Assembly (NCBI RefSeq): GCF_964340395.1
Contig: NC_135553.1
Span: forward strand, 24,400,449-24,464,448
Direction of reading: 5' to 3'
Origin: Glandiceps talaboti
Taxonomy: Eukaryota > Hemichordata > Enteropneusta > Spengelidae
DNA: 64,000 bases
Positions 1 to 12,100 of this stretch are shown here, one piece after another. How positions within the stretch are numbered: position 1 is the first letter of the stretch; each line of letters begins with the position of its first letter. Below the pieces are notes generated by a model. It made no database searches. It was not told the DNA's origin and was given only the letters and a program-made list of their open reading frames with translations. A program made the position numbers and the translations under genes.

Positions 1-340
1 AATAACACATTTTGTTTTCAACTCTAAAAGATATACTCCAGTGGTTCTGTCCCTAGTCTATATGCAATCATTTCTCTGATATGCAATAGTGAATTTCAAT
101 CAAACCTTGCACAAAGATGACATTTTATGTGGTATACATGCCACTTTGTTTTGTAACATACCAAATTCCAAAGTAGTAACTGGCTTCATTTTTTTCTTGA
201 ATTTTGCTTCCTTGCAACTGGATATACATGTACCTGAATATGTGCTCAACTCAAGTATACACACCCATGTCTACACACTCAAAAACAAAACTGAAGAATA
301 ACTCCAGTTTCCATTTATTTCTTTTTTCTTTCATTTTCAG

Positions 341-379
341 CCTGACAACAGGAGAGTGATTGAAAACAAGAAGAAGTAG
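341..379 (+). CDS. Terminal coding exon of an unrecognised gene (5' part outside window)
   Basis: A pyrimidine-rich acceptor (ttttcattttcag) ends at 340. It is followed by an open frame reading PDNRRVIENKKK and then TAG at 377-379. The frame is chosen because it gives a basic, hydrophilic tail; a second frame, LTTGE-stop, is possible. A long AT-rich 3' UTR with a poly(A) signal follows, which supports a real last exon. The KKK ending resembles ER-retrieval tails, but the lysines are not in the exact KKxx positions. The protein cannot be identified from 12 residues. The upstream exons lie beyond the left edge. Confidence 0.5.
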   Translation, partial: PDNRRVIENKKK

Positions 380-1015
380 AAGAAAATCTACTTACCAGAG
401 TTGCCTCATTTGTTATTTTGCCTTGTTAAATTGTTACTACTTAAAAAAGTTGTTATTGTACTTGTCTCCATGGTAACAGTACAGTGTTGTAATGAGCTGA
501 GCTGCTGTATGTATGACAATCCATGTGCAGTCATATCAATCCATGTCCGGACAAACTTTTTTTAGGGACAAAAAGAGTCACATTTGAAAATGCTCATATT
601 CTGGAAGTTAATTTTAGTGCAGTTTTGTTTTAAAAGTTGTTCATAACAACCAGCTATAAACAGGGTGTTTTCATTTGAACTTTGTTGTTGAGAATTGTAT
701 TGGAAGATTTTTGACTAACCCCTGTCCGTGGATATGTATAACCATTGATATTTGTGTTGTCTGTAGAATTTAAACAGAATTAATTTTTTCACTGTACATA
801 GATATTTAGTGTGCATAAATGTTTATGCAGTTAACTGGAAGACTACATCGATTCTGTAAATCTGTGTAACTGAGCATTTTTTGGTGCTGTTATGTACATA
901 TAATAACCAACTTTTGCTGTTGCACAACTTGGAGTATACAAATTGCCTATGAGTAAATTTGTATGTCAAAGCTGTGCACATCATTCGATGCAATAAACAT
1001 GATGAAAATAATTGT
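380..1015 (+). other. 3' UTR with poly(A) signal
   Basis: AT-rich non-coding sequence follows the stop codon of the preceding exon. A canonical AATAAA lies at 992-997 (gcaataaacatg), so cleavage is expected about 15-25 bases later. No open frame of note is present. Confidence 0.5.
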
Positions 1016-1089
1016 CATTATGTTTATACCATTGTATAATGTGTACTGTGTGTTACATACATATCAGTGAGCATTCACATCGGTACAAG

Positions 1090-1275
1090 GTACATTCTAT
1101 TGGTATTTGTACTATGGTGAAATACTAAAAACATTATTGCATACCTGTATGCAAATGGATATATGATTGTTCCTTGTACACGAAATCATGTAAACACACA
1201 GTATCGTTTTTTATAGATTATCATAATAGTATGTAATAATAACAGAACCCCGTGAGTGCCAGAGTTGCTACTCAG
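1090..1275. repeat. Dispersed repeat family E, copy 1
   Basis: Blocks such as gcatacctgtatgcaaatg, ttgttccttg.acacgaaatcat and aatagtat...cagaacccc recur in the same order at 38720-38960. This is an old, diverged interspersed repeat. No terminal structure or coding capacity is visible. Confidence 0.45.
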
Positions 1276-1410
1276 GGTATTTGCATTTGTGTTGTTGATC
1301 TCACTCATGAGTACACCCACACAGAACTCTGCAAACGCTCATGCATACAAATACTCTATAAGTATGCTATATTATCACATAGTGTCATTGGGTTCTTGTG
1401 TCATACAGCT

Positions 1411-1542
1411 ACATACACACACATACATACATACATACATACATACATACACACATTCACACATACACACTCATGTGCACACACATACTCACACACACAC
1501 ACACACACATACACATACATACACACACACATTTACATTCTG
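1411..1542. repeat. Compound (CATA)n/(CA)n microsatellite
   Basis: Tandem tacatacatac changes into cacacac runs. Three apparent open frames of His/Thr/Tyr-rich sequence over this stretch are simple-repeat artefacts. Confidence 0.9.
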
Positions 1543-2021
1543 TAATATACTCTGTCAGGATGTACACCATTAACAGTAAGTCATAATCTATGTTAATAAA
1601 CTGCACCAAAAGTTGCTCTACTGTACAGCTATGTCATCTTTACAACATAAGTGTATGCCATCCAAATTGACAATCTGATCAATCTGAGTCTACAAAAAAA
1701 ATTAATCTAATATTTTTAACTTAAATGTACTTAACAAAATATTTTAGTTGCCATAGTTCCCATTATGTGCTTCAGTACTTCAATATACTTATTTAGATTT
1801 GTGTTGCCGTGGTTTTTTGTAACCATACCGTCCTATCCCATTTCCTTATTTACATTTTTCCATATTTTGCACAAGGGAATATTTCTAGTCCGATGTTTAG
1901 AATAGGTGCTATGAATTGACTTACATCGACATTTACAGTGAGTAGATGTGGAGGGGGAGGGGGGGGGGTATTGAATCAGTTTGTATCAATTATTTTATAT
2001 CTACATGTAGTGTTTATCATT

Positions 2022-2447
2022 ACAGCCAGTGACAGGCAAGCATTTACAAGTTGAACTTGTTACAAATGGGGAAAGTACTCAGATGAATTGAGATTAGTAA
2101 CACTTGGCAGACCATGTTGAAAGAACAGAGACAGTGTACAGTATAACATTTCATCATTTTTATCAGAAAAGTTTTATGGCGTCTCTACAAAATAGCATGC
2201 CTGGTATTTTGAATGTGCAGTCTTTGTTCCTTGGAATAGCTCACATTGACAAACAATTTCAAACTCCCCTGGCATTTCACATCCACATATAGGGGCCATA
2301 AAACTGTTCATATCAAAGAATGAAATGTAGTGAATGTCTCTGTACTTCCAACATACTCATGCCAAGTGTTATTAATCCAATTCAGTTGTTTACTTTCCCC
2401 TGTTTGTAATGAGTTTTGCTTGTTAATGCATACCTGTCACTGGTTGT
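2022..2447. mobile_element. Fold-back (long hairpin) element, about 425 bp
   Basis: The left end (cagccagtgacaggcaagca) is complementary to the right end (cctgtcactggttgt near 2433-2447). Pairing continues inward through the blocks ggggaaagta, aacacttggca, acatttcat, gttttatgg and atgcc.gg almost to a centre near 2235. The whole unit is therefore one imperfect palindrome. This is typical of a MITE or fold-back element. No clear target duplication was identified. Confidence 0.7.
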
Positions 2448-2976
2448 ACTATTTTTAATAAATACTGAGTATTTTGTTCTGCACCAAATTGTTCAATATT
2501 ACCAGTTTGTTCAATAGTAGAGAAATAAATTGGACTATTCAAATCATATATTCTTATTTTGTTTCTAACAGTCCTGTTGGACATTTTACTGTAGACAATT
2601 CTGTTAAGTTCAAACTTTTTATCAGATAAAGTGTATAGATGCTTGAATATTCATGTTTCAACAATTGCATCAGTATAATATATGTAACTATACATCGAGG
2701 ACAAAAATTGCATATCACATTTGCATAGTTAGGTCAAAGGTCACTTTCAATCAAGGCCTCAGCTGTTTCCATATTTCTTGTCACAGTTACATCATGTATG
2801 TGTGCATACTTAGTGTTTTTATCTGAAAATACAGTCAATATAAGATGCTATCCTTGGACAGACATATACATATATGTATCAGTGTTATCTTGTGATAAAT
2901 CCCCCCCCCCCCCATAAATCCTGTCTATATTAAAGGAATCACTGATTAGCACACAAATGGGTACTAACCATCTCCT

Positions 2977-2992
2977 ACCACTAGGGGGCAGG
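2977..2992 (+). promoter_or_regulatory. CTCF-like motif
   Basis: ACCACTAGGGGGCAGG closely matches the bilaterian CTCF core (CCASYAGRKGGCRS). Similar matches lie nearby at 4378-4394 (minus strand, ACTGGAGGGCGCTA) and 4784-4799 (GGCACTAGAGGGCGA). It is a motif match only; occupancy is unknown. Confidence 0.4.
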
Positions 2993-3780
2993 CTTCAATA
3001 TATATATCTCTCTTATCCATGCAGTCAGCCTACCAGTTGCAGTCGTGTTTGCTTTTATACACAGCTTTACAAATATTGTGAACAACAGGGGATATGTGGT
3101 TCCCAAGTCCATGATGTCATAATTTTCCCATGCTAATATGTTTTACTTGGTGACGATATGGCGATATTCTTGCTAAATCCCTAATGCAATCATTGAATGA
3201 GATGATTGATTTTTTACCTTTTTTCAAGGATTTACTTCAGTATTTCTGAATAAAAGTAATGATTTGATGTGTACATTCAACCAACAAAGCTGTAGTGTTT
3301 TCAGTTTGAATTCTTGGGTCATTTAACTTGTACAACTTGGCTGAGTACAATACCCAGGTACACCAAATGTTTTTTTGTTTTGTTTTGGGTTTTTTTGTTG
3401 AGAAAGTCAGATAAATTGAAAATGTGAATTTTAAACTGTTGTGCCATTTTGTGGTTTACATGCCTTGTCATACAAGGATCTCGTGTCGGAGGATATTGAG
3501 AGGGGACAATTTGTTCTGATATTCCATTACCTTGAAAAAATTTCCACAGCTACAACAGTTCCCTCACATGGCAAAATGTCAACACAAGATGGCGCTGTAG
3601 CTAGAAATTCTCATGTTTCTTGCTATTGTGACAATGTTGTCCAGAGTGATGTACAGTGAAACAGATGACAGATTTCTAAGAGGCTGCATTGAGCTTTAAA
3701 TGATCTTTCCTAACAAACAAAGAAATCGACATGCTTCATTACATCATGATTTAGATAAATAGATTTATCTTGGTTTATGT

Positions 3781-4120
3781 AAAGGTAGAATGCGCCTCGG
3801 GGACAAATTTCCCAGAAAATCAAAATTCATCAATTCTCCAAACTTTGCTGTATGAAAGCTTGTTCCTTGAAATAATAAAAGAGAGTTGGGTTTCATTGTC
3901 TTGTTGTCAAGGAAATCATCAATCTTTTATTTGACCCATAGTTAATTGGTGGTAGCCATATTGGATTCTAAAATGACTAAAGTTTGACATCATTTTGACC
4001 TGTTATGATGACCCCAGATTAGTTTTGTTGTTTTTAGCATCGAATAGGTTGGAGTTAACATGAACAAAAGTAACAGCAAAAGTTTACAGGGTTGTTTCCG
4101 AGACGCATTTTTTCACAAAA
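3781..4120. repeat. Dispersed repeat family C, copy 1
   Basis: The stretch from gcgcctcggggacaaattt through ctccaaactttgc, gtcaaggaaat, gccatattggat and tttccgagacgca recurs in order at 36060-36440 inside a CHTF18 intron. The copies are strongly diverged and non-coding. Confidence 0.5.
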
Positions 4121-6113
4121 GAATTATGTATGGATTTGGAAGAAAGTAGATAACCATGACATTTGTGTTAAACTTCAATTTTGTTTGAAATTGAGTTATT
4201 TTAAATTATATTTGTGGGTTTTTTTTTACTGAGATGTGCTCATTTATATAGTGACATAGATTTAAGAATTTGATATTGTCCTCAATGACCAAGTCCAGTG
4301 CAATTAAATTTTCTGTTAGCAGTGTATCTTGCCCAATGTTTGAACATGAACATTCCAATTTTTACCTTTCCAGTGAATAGCGCCCTCCAGTGTTTACTAT
4401 GTTTTGCCGTTTGTTTTGACGAGTTTCTCAAAGTGTAGGAAGTGGCAAATGATTTGTGTGTATTGGTATGAACTCTTAACATTTTCCCATAGTTTAACTG
4501 GAAAATCACTTAGTCAATCTGAAACCGAAGGATTACATGGTACGAAGTTGGCATAACTATTGCAAGCCAAGTCTCTGAGTTTTGGAAAAAATGAATTATG
4601 ATTTTCATAACGTAGCCTATTTATAGTGATAACAACTTACACATGTATGCATGTGGTAACACTGTAAAAGCTGTGTCTGATTTTTTTTTCATTTTCAAAT
4701 GCTACAACAAAACTCATTCATTGTAATTTGAACCAAATATAATTTGTCATGCCAAGGTATTGATATACTCGTCTGTAACCCATACTGGCACTAGAGGGCG
4801 ATATTTAATCGAACAAAATAGTTGACTGAAATTTCAAAAAATTTGTATTCATCTAGTATTTGTAGTGTTTAAGCTCTGACACATCTGTTAATCAAGAAAT
4901 CGTGTATAAATACTGATTTTTTTTAATGGATTAGTGTGAACCTTTCCTATTTGAATGACTGGTGTTAGTCTGATAAACTCAAAGCACACAACTCTTGGCT
5001 TTGTTTTAAAATTATAACCCTTTTTGTGTGTTTTCTCATCAAATCGGTTATGTGAGAGGACAAATTTTATTGTTCATAAATGTGTAAAAAAAAAATGAGT
5101 TAAAATGAAGCCAAAAACTGCATGTAGTTACCTCGTACTAATGTTTTAGGGTTTCATTTTGTTTAATGCTGGAAAAATTTTACAAATAGTATTGTTGATA
5201 TGTAATTTTTGTAGATGTTCTTTTGAAATTCCTGTTGGTATATAAAGTCTCAAAGCAATCTGAGTTAGCAATAAAATATTTAGAAAAGATACGGGTCATT
5301 TGTCTTCATTTCTATCTAATCAACTATCAAAAGGACAGAAAACCCGCCATCATCATCACCCCCACCCCCACCCCCATATTATAGTGTAAACCTGGAAATT
5401 TCGCTTATTTTACTGGAAGACAAAAATGCAAAAATAAATAGTAACTAGAATGTCTTGTTGTACATGAACACAATATACCAGTCTGGTAATTAGTAAAAAT
5501 TAGTCTTTCAGAACCAGCTGAAGACTGTAAAATTTAAAATAGCTAAATTTTCTGGTGATGAAAATATCTAGGTTTACAGTATCTGATCAATCTTGCCGTT
5601 TGTTTTGTTTGATGGTTCTTGTAGTTATTTTTTATAACTTGCTAAGGAAAGGACCATCATAGTATAAACCACTTTTTGCTTCAAACTTGAACTTGAAATA
5701 CGATAATGTATATTGCTAGAATGTGCTACTCCAGGGCTCTAAAATTATCTGACATACATAATTAACATATTTGATGAACAACAAAGATTCACACAAACGT
5801 TAAAGAGTAGAACTCATGAATCAAAGTATCAGTCATTTTGTGCATTTTTAATTTACGAATAAAGTTTGTTCACCTTAAACTAACAAAACACAAATTTGTG
5901 TGTGATTTTCTACGTGGAAGAGTTCGCGAATGTGATGTTTGTCAGTTTGCTTCTAAAGTTCTATGTTCAACTTGTTCTTTTTTTTACCCTTTACATGTAA
6001 TACTTGTCTATTTTTCTAAACGTATGTGTGAGAACCGAACATTGTATCCTTTCGTTACAGTGGAATGGCCCATTGTACTTCCGGTCTATGAAACGTTGTG
6101 TATGCATGAAATG
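4121..6113. other. Intergenic sequence upstream of the DHRS3-like gene
   Basis: AT-rich sequence with no supportable exon. It holds two of the three CTCF-like cores (about 4380 and 4790) and a (CACCCC)-like tract near 5355-5375. An open frame runs from 5838 into exon 1 of the downstream gene, but its upstream part has no counterpart in the family and is read as 5' UTR. Confidence 0.4.
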
Positions 6114-9100
6114 ATGGAGTCGCGTCTTGGTCTTATACCCGAAGGAATTCTCGTGTTCATCCAAGTCGTTTATTACGTCATAAAGTCAGTAATATTATGG
6201 ATTATTCCAACCAGACTCAAGAGCTTGAGAGATGAAATAGTACTTATTACTGGTGGAGGGAGGGGCATTGGTCGCTCACTTGCTATTGAATTTGCTAAAC
6301 AAGGATGTAAAAAGGTAAACATGTCGTAATATTACGTTAGAAAAGTACAGGTATACGGTCCTATTAATTTATGCCCGGGACTGCCCGGACGCAGGAATAT
6401 CATAATTGTCATGAACCGGTAATACGTTGTGATTCGAAATGGCCTTGTTTAATTTGTTATGCGAAACTCTTCCCGGCCGTGATGTCAACTCTACACGTAC
6501 GCACGTATACTATACACGTTCGAAAACCCGACCTGAGACATTGACCCTAGATTGACCTTCGGGATTGACCTTTGCTTAGTTCTAAAAGTTGATAGCATCA
6601 ACCTGACGTCATTTACTGTGTCATCTCAAATGAATATCTTGACACCAATTTGGCAATATATTGTCTTTATGGTCCATGTTTTAACGTTCAATACATTGCT
6701 GATATTGTAAGGGATGACTGTGAGACCATATCTTAGCCTCGGACCCTAGGGCCTACCTTATGACCAAAACAAAACTTCCATTTGTTGAAGTTTCAATATT
6801 TTGCTCTGTACCTATACCTTGCACTGGGAAACATATACTAAAAGTGTCCTGACTTGAGTTCGAATCAAATACAAGGACAAGTCCACAAGTCTGGTTAAAC
6901 ATCTGTTTTATTTTAATCCCGATGTTTCGACTGTGCACAATCTTTTTCAAGGGCCAAGAAAAACAGGAGAGCAGGTAAAAGTATCATTCACCAAAACATG
7001 TCATGTACACATTGTCAGACTCATAACACACTTCCTTATCTGTGGTCATACAGATGTACTTCCAATACTGTACTGGGAAATATTTTTTAAATAATATAAC
7101 AAATTTGTTGATTTTTTTTTTCACCACTGTATCTCTTTATGCTATGTTTTGTGTATAGATTGTTCTGTGGGGTAGAACAGCTGAGTCACTGCTAGCCGTA
7201 TCCAATGAAGTTTCCCCATACGGAACAAACTGTGTTCTGTATATTTGTGATGTCAGTAAGCAAGATGAGGTGTATGAACAAGCCAGGAAAGTACAAAAAG
7301 AAGTGGGAGATGTTACAATTTTAGGTAAACATTCAAAATTCCAGATATTTGATATATCTAGTTATTTCTTAGAATAATGGTACCAGCCTGTTTGCAGGGC
7401 TTACAGTATATATCTTTGAGAGATTAAACAGAATGTATACTTTAAATCTCAGACCACTAAAAATAGAGTTTAAATGCACCATAAACAGGCTATTACCATA
7501 AAGAGATCACTTACATCTCAGACCTCTAATGACTACTAACGAATAGTGGTCTGAGTTTAAATGCACCATAAACAGGATATAAAGAGATAAAGAGATCACT
7601 TACATTGACAGTTTGCTTGATCTCTTATCTTCTGGGAGATTATCACACTCATTTATGCATTAAATTGGTATATATCCTACTAGTGTGTGCATGATTGACT
7701 GTTTGTCCAGTGTGATAATCTCCCACAAGATAAGACATAAAGCAAATTTTCACAGTAACTGATCCATACTAATTATGAGATTAGGGGTGTTTTAATTTAG
7801 ATAAGAGGAGAAGAATGAACAAGATGTCTTTAGTCAATACAGAGGGAATTATATACAACCACAGACAAGTAAGAAATGATATAACTAAAAGAGAGAAAAG
7901 TAGCCAGGGATAGAAGAAAAGAGTTTTATATCACCAAAACAAAAGTCAATTTATCAATATTACATAAGTTATATTGCACCACAAAAATTGATCATTCAAT
8001 TGGTCAATCATTCAACTAAATCAATCAATCAATAAATTGATTGATTGATCAAGCAATCAATTACATGCTCGCTGGCCCCTGTAGTTTATGTTTGTTTTTG
8101 ACTAGATGGCTATACAGGTGTTACCTAGGTAACATGTTATTGTACCAGTATCACCACTTTCATTTACTGGCAATGGCCACTTTTTGCTCATGGTTATTCT
8201 TACTTACAACTTGTGACGTTCTCAAAATATTCACACTGCAGTCAGCTTGCAATGACATCATGCAGTGCATTTGTATAGTAACTTTGTTGTGAAAATATAA
8301 AACCCTACTGTGTAGCTATTTTTTGTGTGTTTCACTTCAACAGTGGTAACACTCTGTGGTATATCTGTAAGTTACTAAGACATAGATGCTTAATGACAAA
8401 CAATGCAACATTTAGAAAGTAACCAAGTACTCAGTTTTACTGTATGAATAGTTAATATTTAGTAATAGAGACCTGAAGTTGTGTTCAATAACAGAACCTT
8501 GTCTGTGGTTTACTCTCAAAATGTCAGACTGGGTGTTTCATGTGAAACCTGCACTAGCTGGGACAATTTTTTTATCATCAAGTAACCAAAGACGTAGTCA
8601 CTAAAAATGTGTTGATTATTTATAAAAAGACATTATATCTGTTAATCAGTGGTCAGTGTGTTATCCATAGTGGATAGTGGTAGTGTAGTGGTAAGTTTAA
8701 ACTTTGAGGGAAAGCTTGGTTTTGAATTCTGTCACCATGTTAAAATTGTACTAGTTGTACCAGGAGTATCATTTTTCAATCAGGCACAACACCCACAATG
8801 ATTTGATATATTGCACCATATCATGTATACAGTTGGAAAAGATGTGTTCACCCTTGGGTGATTCAATACTATTCAGGGTATGATCTGTATTATATGATAT
8901 TATGATCAAGTTACGAGATCAAACAAAATAATGTTCAAAAAAATATTTCAGTTGCAGCTAATGCACAGATTTAAGGTTTTGGCAGACCATACCGTGCTAA
9001 CCGAGTTCGGAAATCTGATATATATCCATACCTAATATTTGTCTTCTGACTAAAATAAACATTGGATATTTCCACATACAGAGATGGTACGGTAAAACAG

Positions 9101-12100
9101 TACGTCTGATATTTTTGTAAGGTCAAAGGGTAAAAGAGTAATGTGTTTGTTTATACTTTCTTTCCTAGTAAACAATGCAGGTGTTGTACTTGGTAATGCA
9201 ACATTGCTAGAAAGCAAAGATGAAGATGTTATTAAAACTATTCAAACTAACGTCTTTGGTTATATTTGGGTAAGCTTTATTCTTCTCAATTTATCCCAGA
9301 TTTACATTTAAATATATGCAAACTAGCAAAATGGGATTATTTTCAAGTCATATTGAAATTTTACTGTCAAACATTGATTTTGACTAGCAGCCTAATGTAT
9401 AGACTGTCGACAGTCGTTCATGCCTTTTTTGCTACATTTTATCTAAAAGTAAAGTTGTCGCCTCACTCCGATCCGGAGCAATACTATAACCACGTACTGA
9501 TTGAACATTTAAACATGAAAATCATGAAATGGATCTCCAGAACCCATAGTTTATGAAAAATAATGCTTTTATTTCCAGGAGTGGTGTTCACCTTCATTTG
9601 TTTTCACATGTCATACCCAAATTTCTATGATAGTATATGATCATATCATTTTATAAAGTTAAAAAGTGTTAAAACTATTCAATCATCATTAAAAGCATAT
9701 AAAATATAACTAAAACCATACAGTTTTGTTTTTAACTATATAATCCTTCATTTGAAGACCTAATATTCACACAATTTTGATGATACAGTTTGTTTACTCA
9801 TCTCTTTAGACTACAAAAGCATTTTTGGCAGCCATGATGGACCGTAACCATGGACACATAGTAACCATCAGTTCACTACTAGCCATCCAATCTATTCCAG
9901 GTGCTGGTATCTACTCAGCTTCTAAGGTGAGATTTCACAACCATCCAGGAAATATATACAAATTGTCTGTACCATCCGTAAAAGATTTGTTGAAAACAAT
10001 ATTTTTATGAAATTTTCTATAGGGCAGTTGAAAATTTGTGGCAGCAAACATAATACAGTAATCTATGCTATATTTATTTGTGTTATCATAGCTTAACACC
10101 ATATTTGTTCATTCTAACATGTCACTCTCTAGTCTGAAAGATCCAGTTGTTGGTCTGCTTATAGGTAACCACTCACAGGTTGAGCCTTTTACAATGAAAT
10201 TCACATAACCAGCATGAAAGGAATAGACACAACTGTGATTTTCAAGATAAACTCAATTGATAAGACCCCTGTATATAAACAGTTACACTCTTTGGAAAGT
10301 TCAATTCAGACAATGCCAAGTGTGGTATCTGATAACAGGAGGTCATAAAATACCAGACGGCCAATATCTAGACTGACTGTTACTAAGCACACTATTTTTA
10401 TAGACAATGTTGCAATACAATGGATTGAACCTTAGACTGAGATTAAACACATCAATACATCTATTTTACAACCTCCCGTGTTTTTGTGTTAAGTGTATTG
10501 TTTAAGAACCATCATTATCATTATTATTGTTTATATACATAGGAGTCTTATCAATTTAGTTTATCTTGAAAATCATAGTTGTGTCTATTCCTTTCACACT
10601 GGTCATTTGAATTTATACTGTGTGCTATAACCTTTCAGTACTATACTGAACAGAACATTGCTTAGGAGATTGGCACTATCAAAATCTGATTAATGTTCAA
10701 AGTTATGACAACTATATACACCATGACAATTGTATTACATGATGTAATATCAAAATAGTACATTCTTACTTCATTTACAATCTGATGTTCCAATAGTCAT
10801 TCACTGATGTATGTAGTATTTGGAGAGAATTAATTCTGATATAAAGTTTGTTTTAGCGCCACCATCACATGTTATCATTTATGATCTATGTTGTTTTTTT
10901 TCAAGGCTGCCAATGTTGGCTTTGTAGAGTCTTTGATACAGGAGATACATGACAAAAATAGACATGGAGTTCATAGTACGGTAGTCTTACCCTACATTGT
11001 ACAAACTGGTATGTTTAAAGGTATCCAAACAAGGTAAGTTTACTATGTTTTTGAATTCTAGACTTTAAGGTTAAGTATTCTGTGTTAAATTTGAAATTAT
11101 GATACATTTAATAACACTATATAGACTTGCTCAAGTCTACAGGCTATTTTCAATCTTTATGTAAATAAATATTTTGAAATACAGATGTGTTTTTTAACCT
11201 TTGCGGGAAATAGTCACATGAGTGAGTGATTGCAAAACAGTGATGACAGCGTGTACACATCCCTTCATGGGCGACTACTAGTAATTGAGAATTTTTAGAA
11301 ATAAAGTTTACCATACCACATTTTCCTTCGCAAAATTCAAAATGAATAACAAATTCAAAAACATTTGAAGATTATGAAACAAAAAAATCTCCCAAGGGAG
11401 TGGTGCCAGTCTACATTTAAAGAAAAAGAACATTTCTATATAAAGTGTTACAAATCATTTACAACTATTACCCATGACATGGACCTGTAATAGCATACAA
11501 CAGATTCATACTTCATCTCCCTGGGGAGCATACAATAAACTGCAGTTTCTGTCAGTGCATAGGATGAAACCCTTCACATTGTACTTCTGTCTGTCTTAGG
11601 TCCCCACTATACAGCTGAGTTGACTTGAAAATAATCATCTGCAAGGGTCTAATCATGTACAGCAACATACAGATTCATAGCCAGTAACTCTACCCTTTTT
11701 GACCCTCATGACTTTGATGACGTTTATTTGTTTTTTTAAAAATGAAACCCAAAGTATGTCTTTGAATCAAAGTCAGTGTCACCATTAGTGAATAACAATG
11801 TATGTATGTATATCCATCTTGGATAACTATGGGTTGAGAAACTGATAAAGAACCAGAGCCCAGAAGGGCACTATGTACCTGCAAGGATCCAGAGAGGGTG
11901 CTATGTACCTGCAAAGATCCAGAGAGGGCGCTATGTACCTGCAAGGATCCAGAGAGGGCGCTATGTACCTGCAAAGATCCAGAGAGGGTGCTATGTACCT
12001 GCAAGGATCCAGAGAGGGTGCTATGTACCTGCAAAGATCCAGAGAGGGCACTATGTACCTGCAAAGATCCAGAGAGGGCGCTATGTACCTGCAAAGATCC

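Noticed and set aside
1252-1586. His/Thr/Tyr-rich open frames
   Set aside because: Simple CATA/CA microsatellite translation.
5838-6113. N-terminal extension of the DHRS3-like frame
   Set aside because: No family counterpart; the ATG at 6114 has the better start context and aligns with the expected DHRS3 N-terminus.
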